From the NCBI GenBank assembly GCA_035524335.1, contig DATKPE010000001.1:62001-126000 (forward strand): a stretch of DNA of 64,000 nt. The letters are read 5' to 3'. The notes beneath the pieces are model-generated. The model had not been told where the DNA came from, did not search any database, and saw nothing but the letters and a program-made list of their open reading frames with translations. The DNA is from DATKPE01 sp035524335. GTDB taxonomy: Bacteria > Bacteroidota > Ignavibacteria > UBA10030 > SZUA-254. The translations under genes and the position numbers were made by a program. This document shows, one piece after another, positions 28,019-35,748 of this stretch. Every line of letters begins with the position of its first letter. Position 1 is the first letter of the stretch.

Positions 28019-30442
28019 ATGAGAAGAGTCATTGTGTGGGTTACCCTGACGTTCGGTCTCTTATCGGCCCTGCAGGCCACCGATAAGAACACGTTCGACT
28101 TTATCAAGTACGGCGGCAGGAGCCCGATGAAATCCACGCTCGGCGTCACCTGGTCCAAACATTATCAGGCCGGCTTCAACCTGAAGGTATGGCTGAGCAA
28201 TCAGATGGCGATGGGCATTGAGGCGTGGGATCCGTTCGCCGTTCCCCCGAACACCTGCGCGACGCCGGGCATCGGCATGGAGTATCCCGCCGGTTCCTGC
28301 ATCGAGCACCTCTTCGGCGCCGGTCCGTGCATCGGCGGGTTCGTCAACGGCGTCCGGCATGTCACCGCCGCGTACAACGGCGACAACGCCCGGATGGAAT
28401 TCCTGCCTGAAAAACAGGATACCGCCCGCGACCGTATCTGGCTGACCCACTCCGGTCCCGAGGAGTTTCATACGAACAGCGACGGAAATACCAACGGATA
28501 CAACGGGTACTACTGGCGCCACGGCATCCAGGTGAACCGCCGCGGATGCGATGATGACGGCGACGGCCGCGTGGATGAAGACGATCTGGACGGACAGGAT
28601 AACGACGGCGACTGGAATCCGCTGACCGATGATATCGGCGCCGACGGTCTCCCCGACAGCCTCGAGGTGAGCTGTGACGGAACTCCGTATGACCCCGTGA
28701 CCAATCCCGATCCGGCCTACGACAATTACGATCCGGCCAATTTCGACAAATGTCACACCGACGCGAACGGCAACTACATCCGGAAACGCGACAAGGATCA
28801 TTACACACAGAACAACGGCATTCCGGACCATGGTGAACCCCATGTCGACGAGGATTATGCGGCACTGTCGGATCAGGACGTCTATTTCGGCGCAACCGAC
28901 ACGTTCCGTTCATTCACGGTGTCCGGATTGACCCCGCTTCATGTGAAGCTGTTCCAGAAGAACTACTCCTGGAGGGGAAGCTTCGCGGACGGCATCATGC
29001 CGATCGATTACTCCTTCGTCAATATCGGCAAGAACAACATCGACAATGTCTACATCGGCATGTTTGCCGATTTCGATGTCGGACCGGTGACGGTTTCCGG
29101 CTATCCGGCGCACGATTTTGCCTGCTACATGGATGATCTCCGCTGTGCGTACATTCATAACGCGGAAGACCGCGGATCAACGCCGGCGGGTATTGTCGTG
29201 CTCGGAACCCCGAAGCCGCTCGATTCACTCCAGTACGTCTGGCAGTGGACCGGGTTCAACGTGCCCGGCACGAACGATTCCCTGATCTACGCCCTGATGG
29301 ACGGTTCGGCCGAACCCGGGGCGCTCATCAAGCCGTGTCAGAGCCCCTCGTCGCCGACCGATACCAGATTCTGGTTCGCGTTCGGGCCGTTCAACACCAT
29401 GAAGCCGGGCGACACGCTGAAGATCACGATTGCCCTTGTCAGCGGACAGGGAGTGGATGCAGGGCCGAGCAATCTCCGGGAAAATGCCCAGAACGCGCTG
29501 AAGCTCTATCTGCGCGGGTTCCGGCCGCCCATTTCCATTCCGTCGCCGCCGCTCAAGATCACAAACCTGATCACGAAACCGTACGGTGTCAAGATCGAAT
29601 GGGGCTCCCACCTCAATCCGAGCATCGATCCGCAGAACGTCTGGGACGATTCGAACAAGCTCGCCCAGGCGTATCCCCCGAACAGCTGGCGCAAAATCAA
29701 TCCCCCCTGCGCACAGTCGGTCGGCTGTACCGGCGGGCACCTCTGCACGTACGACGACAGCGGACATCCGCATCTCTCGGGCGGAAGGATCTTTGAAGGA
29801 TACCGCCTGTACCGGAACGAGGATCCGGGAACCGCCAAGGATGCCGACTGGACGCTCGTGCGCCAGTACGACATGGGCGACACTCCGTTCGAATACAACA
29901 CGAAGATGGATTCCGTCTTCTACGATACGAACCTCGTGCGAGGCAAGCGGTACTGGTACTCGGTCACCTCGTTCGGTCTGCCGGATATCGCGGTGATACC
30001 GACGAAGGACGCGAGCGGCAACACGCATTACGACACGCTCTATGCCGAGAACGTCGAGTCGCCGCTCAGCGAAAATTCCCAGGCGATCGATGTGCCGTTC
30101 TCGATCTCGGACAAGCTTCAGCAGGTGCTGGTGGTGCCCAATCCCTACCGCGTCGACAAGGACTACACCTACGAGAACGGCGGCTGGGAAGGGCAGGTGG
30201 CGAGCTGGGACGAAACAAAGCGTCTGGTGAAGTTCATTCATCTTCCCTCCGTGTGCACGATCCGGGTCTTCTCGCTGTCCGGAGATCTGGTGACGACGCT
30301 GTATCACAACGATCCGTCACGCGGTGAGATGAGCTGGAACCTGCTCAGCCAGAGCGGTCGCGCACTCGCGAGCGGCATATATATCTACAGTGTGGAATCG
30401 AGCTTCGGCCGCCAGATCGGCAAGTTCGTTCTCATACGCTGA
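28019..30442 (+). CDS. Secreted Asp-rich protein with T9SS-type C-terminal domain
   Basis: The start at 28019 (behind AAAGGA) gives 807 residues with a signal peptide (MRRVIVWVTLTFGLLSALQA). At about residues 175-290 lies an Asp/Asn-rich stretch with thrombospondin-type-3 or EF-hand-like turns (DDDGDGRVDEDDLDGQDNDG, DANGNYIRKRDKD) that probably binds calcium. The middle is strand-rich. The C-terminus has the T9SS-like pattern: VVPNPYRVDKDY, RVFSLSGDLVTTL, ASGIYIYSVES and GKFVLIR, similar to the sorting domain of the protein at 16347. It lies between the TonB receptor and the PorV-like gene; PorV is the outer-membrane shuttle that delivers T9SS cargo, so this protein is the likely cargo of the operon. 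Its activity is unknown. Confidence 0.82.
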   Translation: MRRVIVWVTLTFGLLSALQATDKNTFDFIKYGGRSPMKSTLGVTWSKHYQAGFNLKVWLSNQMAMGIEAWDPFAVPPNTCATPGIGMEYPAGSCIEHLFGAGPCIGGFVNGVRHVTAAYNGDNARMEFLPEKQDTARDRIWLTHSGPEEFHTNSDGNTNGYNGYYWRHGIQVNRRGCDDDGDGRVDEDDLDGQDNDGDWNPLTDDIGADGLPDSLEVSCDGTPYDPVTNPDPAYDNYDPANFDKCHTDANGNYIRKRDKDHYTQNNGIPDHGEPHVDEDYAALSDQDVYFGATDTFRSFTVSGLTPLHVKLFQKNYSWRGSFADGIMPIDYSFVNIGKNNIDNVYIGMFADFDVGPVTVSGYPAHDFACYMDDLRCAYIHNAEDRGSTPAGIVVLGTPKPLDSLQYVWQWTGFNVPGTNDSLIYALMDGSAEPGALIKPCQSPSSPTDTRFWFAFGPFNTMKPGDTLKITIALVSGQGVDAGPSNLRENAQNALKLYLRGFRPPISIPSPPLKITNLITKPYGVKIEWGSHLNPSIDPQNVWDDSNKLAQAYPPNSWRKINPPCAQSVGCTGGHLCTYDDSGHPHLSGGRIFEGYRLYRNEDPGTAKDADWTLVRQYDMGDTPFEYNTKMDSVFYDTNLVRGKRYWYSVTSFGLPDIAVIPTKDASGNTHYDTLYAENVESPLSENSQAIDVPFSISDKLQQVLVVPNPYRVDKDYTYENGGWEGQVASWDETKRLVKFIHLPSVCTIRVFSLSGDLVTTLYHNDPSRGEMSWNLLSQSGRALASGIYIYSVESSFGRQIGKFVLIR

Positions 30443-30464
30443 TAGCATGAAGGAGACGATGACA

Positions 30465-31406
30465 ATGAATCGCGTTGCCACTCTACTACTCATCCTGGGG
30501 CTTTGTACCGCACTGCCGTCGGCGTCGCATGCCGGCGACAGGTCGGGGACCGTCACGGGGCAGTTTCTGAAACTCGGCCTCAGCGCCCGGTCGATCGGCA
30601 TGGGCGGCGCCGAAGTTGCCCTGGCGGACGGAGCCTCCTCGCTGGGCTATAACGCCGCGGGTATTCTTTCCGTCCAGGATATGGGATTCTCGGCGACCTA
30701 CACGTCGCTCTATGCGAACATCAGCCACTCCTACGGGAGCCTGGTGAAAAATATTCCGGGACTCGGCGCGTTCGGGATCAGTTTCATCATGCTGACCACG
30801 GACGACATCGTTGAAACGACGCCGCAGGCACCGGAAGGGACCGGACGGACCTTCCGGGCGAGCGAGTATGCGTTCAGCTTCGCCTATGCGCGGCAGGTGA
30901 CCGAACAGTTCCGCGTCGGCGTCAACGGCAAGTACATCCAGTCCTACCTCTTCAACACCGAGCTCGGTGCCTCCTCGTTTGCCGTCGATATCGGCACTCT
31001 GTACGACATCCCGATCCTCCGGAGTCATCTCGGCGTGTCGCTCACGAACATCGGGAAGGACATGACGTATATCAACGAGCTCTACTCGCTCCCGACGGCG
31101 CTCCGGTTCGGCGTGCTGGTCGACCTGTACAAGGATCCGACCGACCAGAATCAGTTCGTCGGGGTGTTCCAGATCACCCGTCCGAACGATGCGGACGAGG
31201 AGTACAACATCGGTACCGAGTATATGTTCAACAACGTGATTGCCCTCCGGGCCGGATATAAATTCGGCTACGATCAGGAGAACCTGACCGCCGGGTTCGG
31301 CATCCGCCTGAATTCGCTCGGGATCAACAGCATGCTCGATTACGGCTACAATAATTATCAGTACCTCCCCGGCACACATACGTTCACATTCGAGTTTCAA
31401 TTCTGA
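30465..31406 (+). CDS. PorV/PorQ-family outer-membrane beta-barrel protein
   Basis: The start at 30465 gives 313 residues; AAGGAG sits 9 bases upstream, which favours this ATG over 30390, 30447 and 30459. After a Sec signal (TLLLILGLCTALPSASHAG) comes the hallmark LKLGLSARSIGMGGAEVALADGA, followed by SSLGYNAAGIL: this GxxxMGGA...NPA-like segment is characteristic of the PorV/UPF0164 family of FadL-like barrels. The C-terminal strand ends in aromatic FTFEFQF, the usual barrel signal. In Porphyromonas PorV carries T9SS substrates from the translocon to the attachment complex. This is a paralogue encoded next to a likely T9SS cargo; whether it is the general or a dedicated shuttle cannot be decided here. 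Confidence 0.9.
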   Translation: MNRVATLLLILGLCTALPSASHAGDRSGTVTGQFLKLGLSARSIGMGGAEVALADGASSLGYNAAGILSVQDMGFSATYTSLYANISHSYGSLVKNIPGLGAFGISFIMLTTDDIVETTPQAPEGTGRTFRASEYAFSFAYARQVTEQFRVGVNGKYIQSYLFNTELGASSFAVDIGTLYDIPILRSHLGVSLTNIGKDMTYINELYSLPTALRFGVLVDLYKDPTDQNQFVGVFQITRPNDADEEYNIGTEYMFNNVIALRAGYKFGYDQENLTAGFGIRLNSLGINSMLDYGYNNYQYLPGTHTFTFEFQF

Positions 31407-31435
31407 CCTTTGATCGCATTTTTATAAGGTTTATC

Positions 31436-33235
31436 ATGGCAAACGTCCTGAAAATATCCGGTTCACTTCTCCTCATCGGGCTCATTGCTGGCCTGCTGTT
31501 CCTCAGCGGATGTGATCTGCTGACGAAAACCACCGGTTCGCCCAACGGCGCCGGTTCGGCGTACGGCAAGGACCTTGTGATCAATGAGGTGTTCACGATC
31601 TCCCCGTCGAAATATTATGCCTATTCGTGGATCGAGTTCATGAATCCCACGAACCGGCGCATCAAATGGTTTGATCAGACCTTCCCGGCCTACGGAACAT
31701 TCGTCGGCAGCGGCGGCGCTGTGGGGCAGACCGGTGACGACGGTGTGAACTGGGTCGACACCTTCGCGAATGCCTCGTACGGCAGGCTGAACTCCGTCAT
31801 TTATCCCAACACGGACACCGGGTTTGCCTGCGGCAATAACGGCGCGCTGTTCAAACTGAACAATCACGGTTTGGTTTCCCTCCATGCGAATCTTCCGGCC
31901 AAGTTCCAGAACCTGAACTTTTATTCGATCACCGGTCTGTACCGCTACGTTGATGTGCCCAGCATCGATCACCAGAACAAGACGGCGTATGTGGTCGGCG
32001 ACAGCGGCGTCATGCTCCGCACCACCGACCGCGGCAACTCCTGGGGACAGATCCCGGTCGGAGGTATTGCAGGCCTCCATGCCCGGCTGAATAACATCTA
32101 CTCCGATTTTCTCAATGTGTACGTGGTCGGCGATGCGGGGACATTCCTCCAGTCGACAAACGCAGGCACAAAATGGTCCGCGAAAATAATTCCCGAGCCG
32201 TACCGGACCACCGATTTCTACTCCTGCTGGTTCCTGGATACGCTCGGATGGGCGACGGGAAACAACGGGGTCATTCTCGCCAGCACCAACGGCGGCAGTC
32301 TCTGGGTCGCGGAAACGTCGCATGTGAACGTGGCGCTCCGTTCCTGCTTCTTCGGTCCCGCCGGTAATTTGTTCAACGGTTATCTGGGATGGGTGGTCGG
32401 CGACAACGGGACGATTCTCCGGACCGTCGACGACGGCGCAACATGGAAAAAAGTTTCCAGCGGGACGACCGCACGGCTGAATTCCGTCGTCTTCGTCGAC
32501 AGCCTCAGAGGCTGGGCGTTCGGAGCCGGAGGGGTGGTTGTCGCCTCCACGGACGGCGGGCAGACCTGGCTTCCCCAGTCGAGCGGCACTTCGAATGATA
32601 TCTATGGGTCCGATTTTCTCCCCCTTCTGGTCACCATCCAGAACGGCTATTATCTCTCGATGTATGCCCAGAGGAATTATGTCTTTTACGATCCGGCCAC
32701 GTTTACCCTGAATACGGACTTCATCACCAAGACCGACACCGGCATCGTTCTCTTCCAGCCCCAGCAGACGAATATCAATGTCGATCCGCGCGGCTTCGTC
32801 GTCGTCACGAACGACAGTCTGAAATTTGCGGATCATACGAAACTCGGACCGGGGGCCACGGTCCAGATCAATTTCAGTTTCGCCGTCGATACGGTCGGGG
32901 TCGGTCAGCAGGGCTACAACCCGCTGGCCCATCTCCTCAAATGGAATCTTCTCCCTTCGAGCGAGATCCGGCTGATCAAGTTTTTCTATAAGACCGTCGG
33001 AGCCACCCCGATCGGCTATACCGTCAAGACGATCGACGTCGTGCGGTGGGGCGGATACCGGCCCCGGCCGGATGACTATCCGGGGAACACGCCTGTCGGG
33101 TTCATTCCCGAAAACTGGTCGCTCGCGCGGTATAACAACGACCCGGGAGAGGACCCGAGCGTTGAGAGCACCGTCAAGTCGTTTTATCTCTGCAACCAGC
33201 CGATCCCGGGCTGGTTCAGTCAGCAGGGGAAATAA
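31436..33235 (+). CDS. Lipoprotein with Ycf48/Asp-box propeller
   Basis: This 599-residue lipoprotein (GLLFLSGCDL, lipid Cys near residue 24) opens with a lamin-tail-like segment (DLVINEVFTISPSKYYAYSWIEFMNP, about 42-70). A propeller of Ycf48/BNR type follows, with GVMLRTTDRGNSWGQIPV, GTFLQSTNAGTKW, GVILASTNGGSLWV, GTILRTVDDGATWKK and VVVASTDGGQTWLPQ over about residues 100-390, and ends in a strand-rich part without a clear T9SS domain. Ycf48-like propellers act as assembly factors or ligand-binding scaffolds. As last gene of the operon before a strong terminator it is probably the surface or periplasmic partner of the TonB/PorV proteins. Confidence 0.8.
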   Translation: MANVLKISGSLLLIGLIAGLLFLSGCDLLTKTTGSPNGAGSAYGKDLVINEVFTISPSKYYAYSWIEFMNPTNRRIKWFDQTFPAYGTFVGSGGAVGQTGDDGVNWVDTFANASYGRLNSVIYPNTDTGFACGNNGALFKLNNHGLVSLHANLPAKFQNLNFYSITGLYRYVDVPSIDHQNKTAYVVGDSGVMLRTTDRGNSWGQIPVGGIAGLHARLNNIYSDFLNVYVVGDAGTFLQSTNAGTKWSAKIIPEPYRTTDFYSCWFLDTLGWATGNNGVILASTNGGSLWVAETSHVNVALRSCFFGPAGNLFNGYLGWVVGDNGTILRTVDDGATWKKVSSGTTARLNSVVFVDSLRGWAFGAGGVVVASTDGGQTWLPQSSGTSNDIYGSDFLPLLVTIQNGYYLSMYAQRNYVFYDPATFTLNTDFITKTDTGIVLFQPQQTNINVDPRGFVVVTNDSLKFADHTKLGPGATVQINFSFAVDTVGVGQQGYNPLAHLLKWNLLPSSEIRLIKFFYKTVGATPIGYTVKTIDVVRWGGYRPRPDDYPGNTPVGFIPENWSLARYNNDPGEDPSVESTVKSFYLCNQPIPGWFSQQGK

Positions 33236-33258
33236 CCACCGCAGAGAAGCAGTATCAC

Positions 33259-33291
33259 AAGGCCGGTCCGGAATTCGGGCCGGCCTTTTTT
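33259..33291 (+). terminator. Intrinsic terminator of the envelope operon
   Basis: An inverted repeat AAGGCCGG ... CCGGCCTT with further pairing inside (TCCGGAATTCGG loop) is followed by a run of Ts (33286-33291). It ends the six-gene operon. Confidence 0.9.
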
Positions 33292-33340
33292 CTTGGCTCA
33301 TGCCGGAGCATCAGCGGACACCACTTTCACGAGAACCGAT

Positions 33341-34639
33341 ATGTGCGCTTGGACGACAACCAAAACAATCCGACATCCCGCCTGGAGCAGGGATGCGGTT
33401 ATGTATCAGATCAATACACGGCAGTTCACTCCTGAAGGGACGTTCAGCGCGGCCACCGGCCGGCTTCCCCGCCTCAGGGAACTCGGCGTCGATATCATTT
33501 ATCTCATGCCGATCCACGAGATCGGCGCGGTAAACCGCAAGGGAGGACTCGGAAGTCCGTATTCCGTCCGGGATTATTACAGCGTGAACAGTGAATTCGG
33601 GACGGCGGAGGATTTCCGGCGGTTTGTCGCGGCTGTCCATGCCAGCGGGATGCACGTCATCATCGACTGGGTCGGCAATCACACCGCGTGGGACAATCCG
33701 CTCGCGGCGGAACATCCGGAATGGTATCTGCGCGACTGGAAGGGCCGGTTCCGCCCGACCCCGTGGCGCGACTGGCCCGACGTCATCGATCTCGATTACC
33801 GCTCGTCCGATCTGCGCCGGTACATGGCCGATGCTCTCGTCTACTGGGTGCGCGAATTCGATATAGACGGATACCGCTGTGACGTGGCGGGACTGATTCC
33901 GACCGATTTCTGGGACGCAGTCCGCCGCCGGCTCGAGGAGGTGAAACCGGTCTTCATGCTCGCTGAATGGGATGCGAGGGATCTGCATGAAGAGGCGTTC
34001 GATCTGAGCTATGCCTGGAGCTGGTTCGATGCCATGAAGATGGCCGTCCGGGAAGCCCCCAATCTCGATGCGCTGTACATGTATTACTCCCGCAACGAAA
34101 CGGCCTTTCCCGCCGACGGCATGCGGATGCTGTTCGTCAGCAATCACGACAAGAACGCGTGGGAGGGGACCGAATTCGAGATCTTCGGGAAGGGGGTCGG
34201 CGCCGCCATCGTTCTCTCGTTCGTGAGCAAGGGAATGCCTCTGATCTACAACGGCCAGGAGGCCGGCAACAGCAGGCGGCTCGCCTTTTTTGAAAAAGAT
34301 CCGATTGAATGGCGCGATCATCCCCACAGCGATCTCTACCGGAGGCTGATCAGACTGAAAAAAAACAATCCGGCCCTCTGGAACGGCCAGTGGGGCGCGA
34401 ATATGGAACACGTTCCCAACACCGTCCCCCGATCGGTTCTGAGCTTCGTCCGTATGACCGGCAAAGCAAAGGTGTTCGCGGTGTTCAACCTCTCGGACCG
34501 GGAGGAATCGGTTGCCTTTACCGACGGACCGTTTCACGGCAGGTACAGGGAGTATTTTACCGGTGAACGCGTCGGGTTTCCCGGGACGCCGGGCGTTGAC
34601 CTGACACCGTGGGGGTATAAGATCTTTGTCTCCTCCTGA
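33341..34639 (+). CDS. GH13 alpha-amylase family protein, cytoplasmic
   Basis: The protein has 432 residues with no signal peptide. A TTG start at 33293 would fall right behind the T-run of the preceding terminator, so the ATG at 33341 is preferred. GH13 signs in order: YQINTRQFTPEGTF (first strand), IIDWVGNHT (region I), DGYRCDVAG with the nucleophile Asp (region II), FMLAEWD with the acid Glu (region III), LFVSNHDKNAWEG with the third Asp (region IV). The protein is short, with a small C-terminal beta domain. It likely cleaves maltodextrins or glycogen-like chains in the cytoplasm; exact specificity (neopullulanase, maltogenic amylase, glucanotransferase) is open. Cytoplasmic location contrasts with the exported glycosidases upstream. 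Confidence 0.88.
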   Translation: MCAWTTTKTIRHPAWSRDAVMYQINTRQFTPEGTFSAATGRLPRLRELGVDIIYLMPIHEIGAVNRKGGLGSPYSVRDYYSVNSEFGTAEDFRRFVAAVHASGMHVIIDWVGNHTAWDNPLAAEHPEWYLRDWKGRFRPTPWRDWPDVIDLDYRSSDLRRYMADALVYWVREFDIDGYRCDVAGLIPTDFWDAVRRRLEEVKPVFMLAEWDARDLHEEAFDLSYAWSWFDAMKMAVREAPNLDALYMYYSRNETAFPADGMRMLFVSNHDKNAWEGTEFEIFGKGVGAAIVLSFVSKGMPLIYNGQEAGNSRRLAFFEKDPIEWRDHPHSDLYRRLIRLKKNNPALWNGQWGANMEHVPNTVPRSVLSFVRMTGKAKVFAVFNLSDREESVAFTDGPFHGRYREYFTGERVGFPGTPGVDLTPWGYKIFVSS

Positions 34640-34780
34640 GATCCCGGTTTGAAGGTTTCCATTTTGTTGCGATTTTAATGGATTCCATGATGTTCCCGGC
34701 AGTAAGAATTTTCATCGAAAAATGGTATATTACGGGATGCGCGGATCTGAACAGTCAGCAGACACCGGAGGAGAACGCAG

Positions 34781-35242
34781 ATGAAGCCCGTATCCCGCCA
34801 GATTGAACTCTTCATTAATATCCTTACCCTTTTGCTCCTGATCGTAACGGTGCGGGTGATCGTTCTGCATCTGCAGAAGCCCGTACCGCCGGACGGCCGC
34901 ACAGTCACACATGGAACAGGGGCTGTCCTCCAGGGAACAGCAGACACATCGACCGCCGACGATCACAGGATCGCCCGAAAATTCATCGCCGATACGCTCC
35001 CGGGGCTCATGCGCGCCGGCCTTATCCGGTCGTACCAGCGGCGTTCTGCCGGTACGCTGATCACCGTGGCAGGGCGGATATGGAAAGTACAGACGCGGTT
35101 CTTCAAGGAGAGTCTTCTCCGGGAACTGATCGTGTTCAACCGGGTCAGCGGGTATGCGGCGCGAACCCAGGTAAAGGACAGTGTTTCGGGAAATCTCTAC
35201 GCAGAGGTATCAGCGGAATCGACGATGACGCTGTACGACTGA
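34781..35242 (+). CDS. Hypothetical protein with one N-terminal membrane anchor
   Basis: This 153-residue protein has one transmembrane helix (LFINILTLLLLIVTVRVIVL, residues 10-29) and a soluble domain of about 110 residues outside the membrane, with LITVAGRIWKVQTRFFKESLLRELIVFNR in the second half. No family was recognised. GGAGGAG 10 bases upstream of the ATG is a strong ribosome-binding site. A TATATT at 34726-34731 could be a -10 element, without a good -35. No operon partner: the next gene on this strand starts over 500 bases away, beyond the opposite-strand tRNA. Confidence 0.65.
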   Translation: MKPVSRQIELFINILTLLLLIVTVRVIVLHLQKPVPPDGRTVTHGTGAVLQGTADTSTADDHRIARKFIADTLPGLMRAGLIRSYQRRSAGTLITVAGRIWKVQTRFFKESLLRELIVFNRVSGYAARTQVKDSVSGNLYAEVSAESTMTLYD

Positions 35243-35438
35243 GGGGGGATGACGCTTCGTCTCCGCATGGGGGGGATAATGGCAGTAGGGGCACATTGGA
35301 GAAAAGGGAGGGGTTCTCACAATATTTTGCCATTTGATAAGAAGGTCTGGGGGGGTAATCCATATTTCTGAACTACATCCTCGGTAAAGAAGATCCACAG
35401 GAAACTTTCGTCCGATTCGAGGATTACGATGGAAGGTG

Positions 35439-35524
35439 TGCTGAAGGTGGGAGTTGAACCCACACCCGGGGTAAGCCGGACTGGATTTTGAGTCCAGCGC
35501 GTCTGCCAGTTTCGCCACTTCAGC
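35439..35524 (-). tRNA. tRNA-Leu (anticodon CAA)
   Basis: Read on the minus strand the 86-base gene folds with acceptor stem GCTGAAG/CTTCAGC, a D arm GTGGCGAAACTGGCAGAC, anticodon stem CTGGA/TCCAG around the loop CTCAAAA (anticodon CAA, Leu UUG), a long class II variable arm (TCCGGCTTACCCCGGG) and a T arm GTGGG TTCAACT CCCAC. The discriminator is A, and the next bases are CAC, so the CCA end is not encoded. It is a single gene without a tRNA neighbour. Confidence 0.95.
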
Positions 35525-35576
35525 GGTACTGCACCATCTCGACCGGCGATCCTGCATTGTCCGCCGGTGCGGTTGC

Positions 35577-35604
35577 AATATACAAAATTGACCGCCTCTT
35601 TCAA
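35577..35604 (-). promoter_or_regulatory. Promoter of the tRNA-Leu gene
   Basis: Minus strand TTGAAA (35604-35599) and TATATT (35582-35577), spacer 16. The predicted start near 35570 leaves a 45-base leader containing a 7-bp inverted repeat ACCGGCG/CGCCGGT (35542-35568). Confidence 0.6.
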
Positions 35605-35644
35605 ATGACGGCTCTATCCAACTTGATCTGTTCCCCCTAATGCC

Positions 35645-35673
35645 TTGATAATCAATGAAAAAAATGATACGTT
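35645..35673 (+). promoter_or_regulatory. Possible promoter for the TPR/LpoA-like gene
   Basis: TTGATA (35645-35650) and TACGTT (35668-35673), spacer 17, with an A-rich spacer; the -10 match is moderate. Confidence 0.4.
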
Positions 35674-35748
35674 TCAACGTGTGGATGAAAATAAGATTCT
35701 GTTCCGACCGGGAGGTGCAGGTATCGTTTTCAGCGTATCATCAGAGCT

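Noticed and set aside
31463..33301. 612-codon frame antisense to the Ycf48-type lipoprotein
   Set aside because: Shadow frame; its start lies in the terminator at 33259-33291.
33293..33341. TTG start for the GH13 gene
   Set aside because: It directly follows the T-run of the terminator and leaves no leader or ribosome-binding site; the GH13 fold begins after the ATG at 33341.
35210..35677. Open frames across the tRNA region on the minus strand
   Set aside because: They read through tRNA-Leu, giving the well-known artefact peptides of this gene.
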